Part shown: positions 39,094-49,217 of the stretch, one piece after another
Position numbering within the stretch: position 1 is the stretch's first letter
Layout of the letters: each line of letters opens with the position of its first letter
Source of the DNA: Prunus persica
Taxonomy: Eukaryota; Streptophyta; Magnoliopsida; Rosales; Rosaceae
Assembly (NCBI RefSeq): GCF_000346465.2
Contig: NC_034013.1
Location: forward strand, 18,225,624-18,289,623
Length of the DNA stretch: 64,000 nucleotides
Reading direction: 5' to 3'
Made by a program: the position numbers and the translations under genes
The notes under the pieces: model-generated
What the model was told of the DNA's origin: nothing
The model's database searches: none
What the model saw: only the letters and a program-made list of their open reading frames with translations

Positions 39094-39438
39094 CTACGAT
39101 TCATCAGAACAGACGTTGTTTTGATGGCCCGAAGGTGAGGGGTGATGCTGATGGTGGTGATCCTCATCATCGCTGTCGTCTTCGTCGAAGGGCTTCTGCT
39201 TGTGGAAGATGCAACACTTTTTGGAGCTCTTCTTTTGCATGAACTCGTTGTCCACCGTCCCCTCCTTCCATGTCACTTGCTTCTTCTTCTTCCGATTCAG
39301 CCGCAAAACCAAAGCTTCCGATTGCGATGATGAAGATGCCGATGCCGATGCCGATGCCGATGCGTCGGGATTCTCAAGGGTGATGGTGGTCGTCACGCTC
39401 CCTCTCGTTATCGGTTGTGCTCTGCCGCCGCCGCTCAT
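39094..39438 (-). CDS. INH3: Type-1 protein phosphatase inhibitor-3 (INH3/PPP1R11 family)
   Basis: A single-exon frame of 114 residues starting MSGGGRAQPITRGSVTTTITLE. The family core reads NRKKKKQVTWKEGTVDNEFM, then KKSSKKCCIFHKQKPFDE with a following acidic DDSDDED run and a His-rich stretch. KQVTW is the RVxF-type PP1-docking motif, and the CCIFHK block is the second conserved region of Ypi1/INH3/PPP1R11. It should bind and inhibit or modulate type-1 protein phosphatase, mainly in the nucleus. The upstream in-frame Met (39495) lies in a tandem repeat and lacks family similarity, so the Met at 39438 is chosen. Confidence 0.93.
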   Translation of the reverse strand: MSGGGRAQPITRGSVTTTITLENPDASASASASASSSSQSEALVLRLNRKKKKQVTWKEGTVDNEFMQKKSSKKCCIFHKQKPFDEDDSDDEDHHHQHHPSPSGHQNNVCSDES

Positions 39439-39456
39439 GCTTCGATGATTTCTTCG

Positions 39457-39516
39457 CAATCGCAAATCGCAAATCGCAAATCGCAAATCGCCCAATCGCT
39501 CAATCGCTCAATCGCT
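39457..39516. repeat. Minisatellite (GCAAATC / GCTCAATC) in the INH3 leader
   Basis: About four GCAAATC units then three GCTCAATC-like units, starting about 20 bases upstream of the INH3 ATG. A 7- and 8-mer with a shared AATCGC core. Confidence 0.9.
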
Positions 39517-40509
39517 TGGCGTTTGTCCCGTTTACCTCGCTACCAGGTCTTAAACATCCGTCCGTGGACCGGCGCACCTTTGACCCTTTATTTTATTTTT
39601 TATAATAAATGTTTTTAGGGACTACTACTAATGATAATTGCTTTTAAATTTATGGATCTATACCTATTGGTACTTTTCTTTTTTACGGAAATAAATTCTT
39701 ATTCCTGGGGCTCTGCCCCTTTGTTAAATTTTTTTTTTAAATATAAAAAAATTAAAATAAATCTTAAAACCCTCAACACAATGCCGACAAGTACATTTTC
39801 TACATGTTGTGGGGAGCTCCAAGGGCTATGGCACTGGTGGATTTACCAATTTTGTAACTTTCATAACTTCTTGTTGGTGAGGCTTTACAACCGTGATCAC
39901 AGAAATTACCAACGCATTTCACCCAGCACAATATTTCCCAAAGTAAAAAGGATTACAAGTTCATGAACAGTTTATTTGAAAGAAATACAACCTTTTAAAG
40001 AAAATTCATCGGAGAACTACTAAATGTAAATGCATGCACTGAAAATAAAAGAAAAGAGAGAAACAAGAGAGTACCCACATGGACTAGCGGAGTGTAGAGT
40101 TTAGGGAAGTACAAGCATTCTGGTGTTCTTTGCATTTTACTTTTTTTTTTTCCCTTCCCAAAATGTATTCCTTCTGTTGCAGTAATGATGGTAAGGCACT
40201 AAATTTATCATGAGATTCAAAGTTAAAATTAAAATTGCTCAAATGTTACATTGTGAATCTTATCTATGTCTCAACGATACAATGAACAAAACCGTTGTAA
40301 TTAACCGAGGCAAAAAAGACCGCAAATCCATTTAGGGGTTCCCGATCATATCAGTAAAGAGCCTTGAGTGCCACAAACCAACTCTAAAGGAAATCCATAC
40401 GCCTTACTTACTATCACTAAAAACTATATTTCAAGACTCCAAGCTCTCAGGCTTTCATATATCATGTTCAATTACTGTCTTTTCTGTAGCAGCAGCAAGA
40501 GAGATAGAT
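39517..40509. other. Intergenic region between INH3 and STT3
   Basis: Promoter of INH3 on the left and STT3 3' UTR on the right. Homopolymer A/T runs; no gene seen. Confidence 0.55.
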
Positions 40510-43500
40510 CTACCACCTATTATTAGGTGGTTTGACTTTGTAAATACGAACAATCCAATTAGATGTCGTGAATGCCTCTTCCAGATGTTCAAGTTTGATA
40601 TCCTTATTTCCAATTTCAACCCCCCGTGCACGATCATACCTGTCAAAAGCCCGCAACAAAAAACCAAAAAATAAAAATAAAAAATCAGCAATTTGACATG
40701 AAAATTCCAGACTTGATACACCTAATGCACTGGAAACAAATAACCTATTCAAGACAGATGAAACTTACCCGGGTGGTTTGCCATACTCTGTCGTCAGCTC
40801 TCCAAATCGATAGTAAGACAGCTTGTACCTAATCGCCAACAAAATTGAAAGACAAATCATTTTTGTACAGAACTTGACATCATACAAAGAATGGAACATC
40901 AATAGTATAATAATTTCCCAAATAAATAATTCACTGAAGGATCTAAGATTAATTTTAAGTGAGAAAGCACCCAGTAAATCCCACATTAGAACCAGTGGTC
41001 CAGCAGAATGAAACTCCGTTTACTTTCCGTTATAGCTCGCTTACATCAATCAGTAGGCATTAGTGTTTGCACCCAAAACATTGTCAACACAATCATCTCT
41101 TCGACAAATTTCAAGCAAATGTAATATGTTAATTTAGTTTAAAGAAGAGTATGTTACGTTATTACTAAAAGTTTGAAAGAATTCATTCATAAAAGAACAA
41201 CCATAATAATCATATGCTCCAGCATAAAATGCTCATTTTACAATAATTTTCTTTTCTTTCTCCCCCACAAATATGCACAAATTGTTCTGGATTACGGAAC
41301 TCCTTTGGACACCTGTGCCTTTTGTTTTACTATGTTGATAAATGAAGTACGGTGTCGAAGGGAAAAATATGAAATTATTAGCTGTGTTAAGAATTCTTAA
41401 ATGCACCTACACATGACATAGGTTTACACATCTTAGCTGTGTTATGAAACTTACATGAGGCAGTTCAACATCTTGGGTGCTGCACCTTTGTCAACCCGAT
41501 ATTCACCATTAACGAGGTAGTCGGGCTCCTTAATCACAGGAAACACTCCACCCCCAATTCTCACCATCCACAGAAATCTACAATGGACAAATTGTATTAC
41601 TATATGATGAAAGCAGAATGACAACACCCAAAATATTACTTTCAATTAAGTTGAACAAAAGGGTTCTGAAAATGAATCAGAAATATTGATAGAGTAAAGA
41701 GAAACACACAAGCATAACTGCACTGCGCCACCAACACAATCATCAAATGCTTCTACAAGTATTATCAAATAACAAGAGATATTTCAAAATTTTCATGAAA
41801 TTCATATGAACTTACTTGTTGATATCATCAGAAGAATAACCAGTAACACCACCAAATACAACTAAGACATAATCCACATCAAGCGATCTCATTATCTCAT
41901 ATGCCTCATCTTCATAAGATGACATTGCACGCCCAACCGTAGCAATGTGTGTATTGTTCCAGGTGTTATTGTCAACTATGACAGTTCTGTTTCCCATTGC
42001 AGTGATTTGGTACCCATAATCCCACCATGACATCACTTTAGCATCTGGAGGAGTATTCTGACGAAGCCAAAAGTATGCCTCACGATAGTCATCAAAAATG
42101 ACCCTGTTCCCATGGGCACCTCTTGCAGCCAAAACAATTGAGGGAGATGAGTATGCCTCTGAAGTGACCCAGGTACAGTGGGTTGCATACTTACTAAGCA
42201 AGTAAAATGCACCAAAAAGTAAGACGGTAGCACCATTTCTTTGAAAAGGCTGAGATTGATCAACAGAGCCCTGTTTGTAAGACAAATGTGAGCAATGATA
42301 CTTGTTATGTACTATAATTTTAAAACAAAAACAAAAACAAAAACTAGTGTTTGATATAAACCCAAAACAAAGAAAAATCAAAACGGACCAGAATTCCAGT
42401 ACTAACTAACTATGGATCAAAATTTGACAGCAAATATTTATTCAGAAAATAATTTTCTTTTCGAGATTTGAATATCAGCCATTGGATTTGGTTCAAAAAG
42501 TTGGTGAGTATGGATTCTCTACTCAGCAATAAGCAAGAAATCAAAATTGTATAATGTATATGTATGTTTGTTTGTTTGTATGCGTGCATGTATGTATATA
42601 AAGGAGGAAAGATCTCACCTTCGAAGAGCCTTTTGTGCTGCTGCCTCCTTTGGTGGAACCCGTCTGGGGAACTTTGTTCTTTGCCCTTACCAACTGTGTC
42701 AAATTCTTTATAGTAGCAGAGACAGCAATGGCACTAATAAGACAAACTGCAGGTGTGGCAACAAGAATTAACCGAACCATGACACCAGCGAAATACATGC
42801 TTGTAAGACCATACATAACTATAAATATAGTGGCATCTGACAACCGCTTGAAGCAGAAGTAGAGACCAGCAGGGAAAAGGAAGAGTAAGATATGGAAATC
42901 AAACATAAAAGATGACCAAGCCGTTGGCTGATGCTCAGAGACAGATGCAATAATGGGAATGTGATCCTTGGCATATGTTGGGTCTAGCAAGGAATAAAAC
43001 CGTCCGGTCCATGGAGAGATATACCCAGATGCAGTGCCGACTCCCAAAGCAACGGCACCAATGCCTACTGCACAGGTGACAGTGATCCTTAGAAAGGCTT
43101 GAAACATCTTTGTGTCACTCAGTAGGTGCCTGACCCAATCTAAGAAGTAAAATACCTGCCAACACCATCCCCACGCACCACCAAAGAAAAATGAATAAAG
43201 AAGTAAATGAATCGGGTAAGTTAATTTATACTTTAACAATCTGTAAAATGACCAACGTGGTTACAAGGCTATCTTATAATAGAGATTTATTGGACTATAT
43301 GTCATACCATATACACTGAACGGAAGCGGAAACATGCAAAACACTTTATATAATTGATAAGAGTAAATTGAATGTGCATGGAAAAGCAAACCTGCATCAA
43401 GAAGAAGACGCCCATGGCAGCCATATGCTCGCCAGACTGCACGTGCTGAAAGCCGACAAAGCGAATTTGCATAGCGAGCAACATTCCGATAATATAAGTG

Positions 43501-44330
43501 CAATTGTAGGCGACATACAACCTCATGGAATAGCGGCCGGTGATCAAAAGCACCAAAACGTAAAGCGGAATCAAGTTGATAATAAAGACATAACCTCCCC
43601 AAGCAGAGACCATGTAGAAATAGCCGAACGCCGAGGCCAAGGCCCAAGCGAGCGAGCCGGTGTTGACGGCCTTCACAAACAAGTAAAAGGTCAAGAGCAG
43701 GGCGAAAATGGCGACACCCTCATTGTCATAGGAGCCGGCAACCGATCTGGAGATGTAACCGGGGCAAATGGCGATCAAAGCGGCGGCAACAAGGCCGGCG
43801 CCGGTGTCCCAAATCTCTTTGCCGAAGAAATAGGCGACGAGGGTGGTGTTGGAGGCGAAAAACGGCGCCGTTAAAACGCAGACCTCGCGAATGTGAACGG
43901 CGAAGCTGAGGAATCGGAGAGTCCAGTAGATGAGGGCGGCGGTGACCATGAGGCCGGGGTAGAGGGTGCCGCCAATGATCCGGCCGAGGGGGTACCAGCT
44001 CTCGGAGTCGAACCAGTTCCAGAAATCGTAGAAGCCCTTCTCGGTCAAGTAGAGGGTAGTGCGATAATTGAAATAGGGATCGAACTCGTGGATCATGGAC
44101 TCGTAGCGAAGGACGCTGAAGAGGCGCGTAATGAAGGCGAGGATGTAGACTAAGCAGAGGATGGAGACTCGGATCAGGAGCTCCTGCTGCTTGGTTTTGA
44201 GTTTTAGGGTTTTGAATGAGAGGTTGTTGAGGAGATCGGGTTTCAGCCCTGACATGGAGGTGGCCGGGGACGGAGATGGGCCGGTCTTCGCAGTGGCTGT
44301 GCCGTTGACCGGCTCAGGTTTTCCGACCAT
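40510..44330 (-). CDS. STT3B: Oligosaccharyltransferase catalytic subunit STT3 (STT3B-like)
   Basis: Exons 44330-43392, 43155-42619, 42270-41816, 41577-41455, 40828-40769 and 40639-40510, all GT-AG and in phase, giving 747 residues. It catalyses en bloc transfer of the dolichol-linked glycan to Asn-X-Ser/Thr in the ER lumen. The multispanning N-terminal half contains [15 protein letters not shown], the catalytic DxD-like loop, and [14 protein letters not shown]. The lumenal half has WWDYG at about 574-578 (acceptor sequon recognition), preceded by the conserved [20 protein letters not shown]. The C-terminus reads ...[21 protein letters not shown]-terminus and length favour STT3B over STT3A, but this is a judgement from memory of the plant paralogues. 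Head-to-head with RPB7, 843 bp apart. Confidence 0.95.
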
Positions 44331-45173
44331 GTCTCCTTTGAGAATTGAGGAAGAAGAGGAAAATGAGTTATGGATTTGGGGGGTTTGCTTTCAGAGTTTG
44401 GGATTTGGCATTTGGATTGGGTCTATGAGAGTATGATAAGACTGAGACTGAGACACCACTCCAGTGAGCAGACACTAGACAGGGAAATGTAGACACTGAT
44501 CTGCAAACTGTATAGATAGATTCATAGATTCATAGAATGAATGACTTGGAGGGCTCTCATTGTTTAGGGAGAGAGAGGGAGACTAGACATTTGGACTTTT
44601 TTATGGGCCATCTCTTGCCTCAAACTGGTCTTTCTTTGTTTCTCTTTTCCTTTTGTTGGGCCGGCCTCTCACCCCATATGCTGCTTTTCAATTTCATGCC
44701 TTGCCATTAGTGTATGAAGTATTTACTACTTCAGGCAAAGTTCTAGGTTCGAGTCTTAGTATTCGTGTTATGTGTGTGAGTTTAATATACTATCGCTTAT
44801 TTTTATAGGAAATGTCCTAAAAAATAAAATAAAATAAAATAAAATAAAATAAGCTAGAAGAAGGGATTGTTCCTGATTTTTGCTGTGTTTACTAAAATCA
44901 AGAGGCTTGAAACTATTTTCAAGTATAAAATTCATAATCAAATACTTTGGAAACCATACACGTTCATTATCTCAGCATTGTAAAAAATTACGGTTGTGCC
45001 CAATGTGAAACTAGGAAAATAGAAAAAACCTGCGCCCGCGGGTTTTGGTCCAAAAAAGCCCACCCTCCCTCTCGATCTGTCCTGCAACCGGTCTCTCTCT
45101 CTCTCTCATTCTATCTCTCTTAGCTGAGCAACAGTCGGTGATTGCCACTGCCTCCCTGAAGCTGTCAAAGAAG
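44331..45173. other. Shared promoter region of divergent STT3 and RPB7 genes
   Basis: 843 bp between two divergent housekeeping ATGs; likely overlapping or bidirectional promoters. An (AAAAT)n run lies near 44820-44850, and CT-rich leader DNA sits just before RPB7. A GGTTCGAGTC-like B-box at about 44752 is not backed by an A box. Confidence 0.6.
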
Positions 45174-47532
45174 ATGTTCTTCCATATAGTGTTGGAAAGA
45201 AACATGCAGCTTCATCCTCGTCACTTTGGCCGCAATCTCCGTGAAAATCTCGTGGCCAAGCTCATGAAAGATGTTGAAGGCACTTGCAGGTTCCCCCTCC
45301 TCCTCCTCCTCCTCCTCCTCCTCCTCTTCTTCTTCTTCTTCTTCTTCTTATTAAATACAATATAACGCGTGCGATTTTCTTTTGCTTTTTTTTTTGGTTG
45401 CCTTGTAGCCCTGCGAAATTTAAATCCGAGGAAAACTTAAACCTTTCGATTCTCTTTCTTCTTTTCACTTTATTTGCTACATGCTTATTTAGGAACCGAA
45501 ACCCTTATCTGTTCGATTATGTTCTAAACTTGGGTAAACAAAAACAAACCAAAAACTGAATCTTGTTGTCAGTCCCTTTGTAGACGCAGTAATGTTAAAT
45601 ACATTGAAGTTTGACCCGATATTAATTTATAGATAAATCCCAGATCACGTTGAGTTTGTTGAGGGGGGACACTCAGCACTGGTACTTGTTCAGTTTTGTC
45701 TTTGTGAAAGCCCAGACCTTGGCCAATATAAGCTCCAATACGGCATGTTTTTGTATTAACATAGCTCCTTCTGTATAATTAATATGAGTTCAACTCCATT
45801 TTTAGTCACTTTATAATTGAATTTCACTAAGTTCTCCTGCTCAAGTTTAACTTTCAATTGCTATATCTTTGAAAAACCAAGTATTTGGTAAATGTTCTTC
45901 ACTGTTTTGGCTACGCGGTGGGATGGATCAAGGAGTTGGTATATTTTCATCTTTTGTGCAGTGGTCAACATGGGTTTGTGGTTGCAATTACGGGCATAGA
46001 AAACATTGGGAAGGGACTGATTCGCGATGGGACAGGGTTTGTCACATTCCCTGTGAAGTACCAGTGTGTTGTTTTCAGACCATTCAAAGGAGAGATCTTA
46101 GAAGCTGTTGTTACTATGGTGAACAAGGTATGCTTTCCTCTTTTACCTATCAAGGTGATGGCATTAATATTCTTAATTTGTTTTTTCAAGCACTTGTATT
46201 CTTTATACTAACTGCAGAAAATATGTAATGGCATCTTAATTCTTATAGATGGGATTTTTTGCTGAGGCTGGTCCTGTTCAAATATTTGTTTCAAACCATG
46301 TAAGTATCCGCCCTTCTTTATTCTGAGCAGTGATAAGCTTTTATCCATATCTTGGTAGAAAATTTTGTTTTCTTTAAATTTTGTCTTGTATGAAGTTACA
46401 AGCTTTTGCAAGGACTAAGGCGGGTTGCATTGGTGCTATTGTGTGTGTTTCTCTTTGCCTTCTATTTTCCCCCCTTCCTTCAAAATAACCATTTCTACTC
46501 AACTTTTTTAATAAAGTGCCACCTCTAAAGAATCATATACTTTTGGCCTTTAGGTTAGTAAATGTTGCATCTTTCTTTATAACATAGTCAATATTTTGTC
46601 TTTTGCTAACATAGTCAATATTTTGTCTTTTGCTAACGTAGTCAATGTTGTATCCTAATTGTATATAAGCAGTAGTCTACTAGCCATATATATGAGAAAA
46701 TTTCTGTATAAGTTGAAGTTCAATGAGAGTTATACTTTTTCAACTTCTTTAACTTATACTATAGGTTACTGGTTTTTGGAGTTTGAAGTGCTCCTCTCTT
46801 GTACCTTCTGAGTCATAGAGTATATGTTAACGTCCTCATCTTGTGTTGTAGTTGATACCGGATGATATGGAGTTCCAATCTGGGGATATGCCATATTATA
46901 CAACATCAGATGGATCAGTATGCTTCAGTTTCACCTGATTCTCTAAAGAGTAGTTGTTTCTTTTCTAGCTTAGTTTATACGGTTCAATTGATCTTTTGTT
47001 ATTTTGTAGGTTAAGATTCAGAAAGATAGCGAAGTTCGGTTAAAGATAATTGGAACCCGAGTAGATGCTACAGAAATTGTAAGCGCTCACTCTGTTTTCT
47101 CTTCACTTAGTGATTGTTTAATTTGTTTTTGTTGTTTTCATTTTCCTTGTGCTGTCCATGTGATTCGGAAAAGGGAGTAAAGTCATCCGAGGAATGGTCC
47201 TTTTAATTGTTCCTTGATTAATCAGTGTGCCATGTTTTGAATTTTCAACACTAAATCAAACTGAATGGTGGAGTGCTGGGATGATCATATCCTGCATTTC
47301 CATGAATCTCTTACTTGTTTGATCCTGGTTAGCTGCCATAGTCAGTTTTTGACACACTTGGTCTCTTAGAACCGCCTGACAAAAGGCTCTTTTGTACAGC
47401 TGGGCTAGCATAGTGCAATTTAGATTCATTTTGTTTGCTTCTGATACTAGTTCTCCCCCTGCTTTGCAGTTCTGCATTGGTACAATAAAGGATGATTTCT
47501 TGGGTGTGATAAACGATCCTGCGACTGCTTAG
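45174..47532 (+). CDS. NRPB7: DNA-directed RNA polymerase II subunit 7 (RPB7)
   Basis: Exons 45174-45289, 45962-46127, 46249-46299, 46852-46917, 47010-47078 and 47470-47532, total 176 residues, the standard length. Start [19 protein letters not shown]. The N-terminal RNP-like half is followed by an S1/OB half: [54 protein letters not shown] and [18 protein letters not shown]7 pairs with RPB4 to form the Pol II stalk that binds nascent RNA and helps initiation. The first intron's donor (AG|GTTCCC) is weak and runs into a TCC/TTC tract; protein continuity ([13 protein letters not shown]) still supports the junction. Intron 3 contains a 27-bp tandem duplication. Confidence 0.97.
45297..45349. 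repeat. (TCC)n(TTC)n microsatellite at the RPB7 intron 1 donor
   Basis: About ten TCC units then about eight TTC units, starting 7 bases after the exon 1 end. Confidence 0.95.
46581..46650. repeat. 27-bp tandem repeat in RPB7 intron 3
   Basis: Units at 46581-46607 and 46608-46634 are identical; a third, partial copy follows with one change (AACATAGTC to AACGTAGTC). Confidence 0.9.
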
Positions 47533-47806
47533 TGAAGTTGGGAGTTCTGCATGCATGATGGGCTTTTGCGTGTTTGCCTTGTGGTTCTATTGAATAGCTC
47601 AGTAGCGTGGAATTTTTGTTTATAACTGGGGAAGCTTTTAGACATGCTTGTAATCCTATCCTGCATTTACACGAGTGTAATATAATAATACTGTCCTTAT
47701 ATTTTAATCTTATTTCTCCTCACAACATTCTTATCTCATTTGTGCGTTTCTTTTTTTTGTTGGTCTGATTTGTGTTGTAAAGGATGAACTATGACAGAAG
47801 ATACAA

Positions 47807-48445
47807 GAGCAACTCCAGCGGCATGACCAAGCCTCCGGCTGGGGGGAAAAAAATGAGAAAATCTGTTTTCAGCGAGGAGCTCAAGTCCGGGCGCAAGATA
47901 GGACCCAGCAACTTGGGCTGGTTCGAGCTCCAGCCCTTGTTTTGGTGCTGACGTCAGCACTACAGTGCCGCTACAGTACTCACGTGCTACAATGCCGCTA
48001 TAGTGCTACGCGCTACAGTGCCGCTAAAGTCCACGTGTTGCGCTCTGGGCTCTCCGATCAGATTTTTTTCTCCAATCCAACGGCAATCAATTTTTGTGTA
48101 ATAAAAAAAATGAAAAAAAATCGATTTTTTTTTTTAAATACCAAAAAATTATTGATTTTTTTTTTCGTTCTATAAATACCAAAATTTTATCCGATTGAGA
48201 TATGAATTTTATAATAAATATTGACACGTACGAACCCAAAAATCTTATCCGAAAATATTATTCAAATTAATTGTTTAGATAAACAAATTTATGAAAAAAA
48301 CAAAAAAATGAATAGTAATTGCCCTTTGTCATGGCAACGGGTGAAAACACACAATACTATTTGCAAGGACAATCATTATTCATGTGAATAGTAGCTGTCA
48401 TAGCTCCTCCTTGCCATGACAAAGTACAAATAGGTGGAGTTGCTC
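47807..48445. mobile_element. Tourist-like MITE, copy 3 of family A
   Basis: 639 bp, ends GAGCAACTCCAGC / GGTGGAGTTGCTC. Flanks are CAA (47804-47806) and TAA (48446-48448), a target duplication with one difference. The 3' 230 bases align closely with copy 2 (ACCCAAAAATCTTATCCGAA, then AATGAATAGTAATTGCCCTT). Copy 2's ~480-bp internal block is missing here. TGACGTCA is at 47949-47956 and CACGTG at 47981-47986 and 48032-48037, with several CTACAGTGCCG-like 12-mers between. Confidence 0.83.
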
Positions 48446-48596
48446 TAAGTTCTGAAATGGCAACCAAGGAGTTGTTTGACCTTCAAGTGAAGTGGGGGCA
48501 AAAGACATAAAACAAGCCAAATAATTAAAAACTCTGACAAAAAATAAATAAATAAAAAACAACCAGATTGTAAGAAAAATAAATTCACAGCAACAA

Positions 48597-48690
48597 ATAC
48601 AAGCGGATACCTACCTGAGCGAAATATAAAATACAAGCAGATACCTACCTGAGCGAAATATAAAAAAATAATAATATACAAGCAGATAAT
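48597..48690. repeat. Imperfect tandem duplication
   Basis: ATACAAGC.GATACCTACC with TGAGCGAAATATAAAA occurs twice in tandem (~48597 and ~48630), with a partial third ATACAAGCAGAT about 48676. Confidence 0.85.
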
Positions 48691-49217
48691 TGGGAAAAAA
48701 AAAAAAGTAAATTTAGGTTTTACCCATAAAAAAACTTTCACTTTTGGAAAAAGCCAAAGCTTTTTGAAAAAAGACAGAATAACCTCTCAACTTTCAAACC
48801 AAAGACATGCAAATGTAAAGGATTTCTTAGGAAATCAAAAAATAAATAAGGGCAATTTTGTCCATTTTTGCTTGTTTTAAAAATTTTCTCTTTCCTTTGG
48901 ACTTTTCCAAAGTCTCCAAAAAAAAAAAAGGAACTGCACAAATATGAAAAATGCCATCTCTACCCTTTCTGTTTTGTTATGGAGGAATTAGCCTTTCTGC
49001 TTGGCACCAAAATTTGGAGAAGCAAAGGAAAAGGAAAATGGTTGCATAAGAAATCCAAAGATTCATTTTGATGTCTCAGTCCAAAAACAATGATTGTATC
49101 TCTGCTTTCACCTTTAAGAAAAGCAAATTGTTTCTTGTTCAACGCAAAAACCCTTACCATTTCATTTCCAAAGCTTCTACTTCATCAGTAAGATAGTTAC
49201 AAAGGGAAAAAAGAGTC

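Larger units (their letters stand above)
47533..49217. other. Intergenic region between RPB7 and PARC6
   Basis: RPB7 3' UTR (about 47533-47700), a family A MITE (47807-48445), a tandem duplication at about 48597-48690, then A/T-rich PARC6 promoter. No gene seen. Confidence 0.6.

Noticed and set aside
43368..44153. Two long plus-strand frames opposite STT3 exon 1
   Set aside because: Antisense shadows of a conserved exon; composition is unlike a protein family.
44740..44800. GGTTCGAGTC near 44752 as a SINE or tRNA B box
   Set aside because: No A box at the proper distance, no poly-A/T end or target duplication; single motif only.
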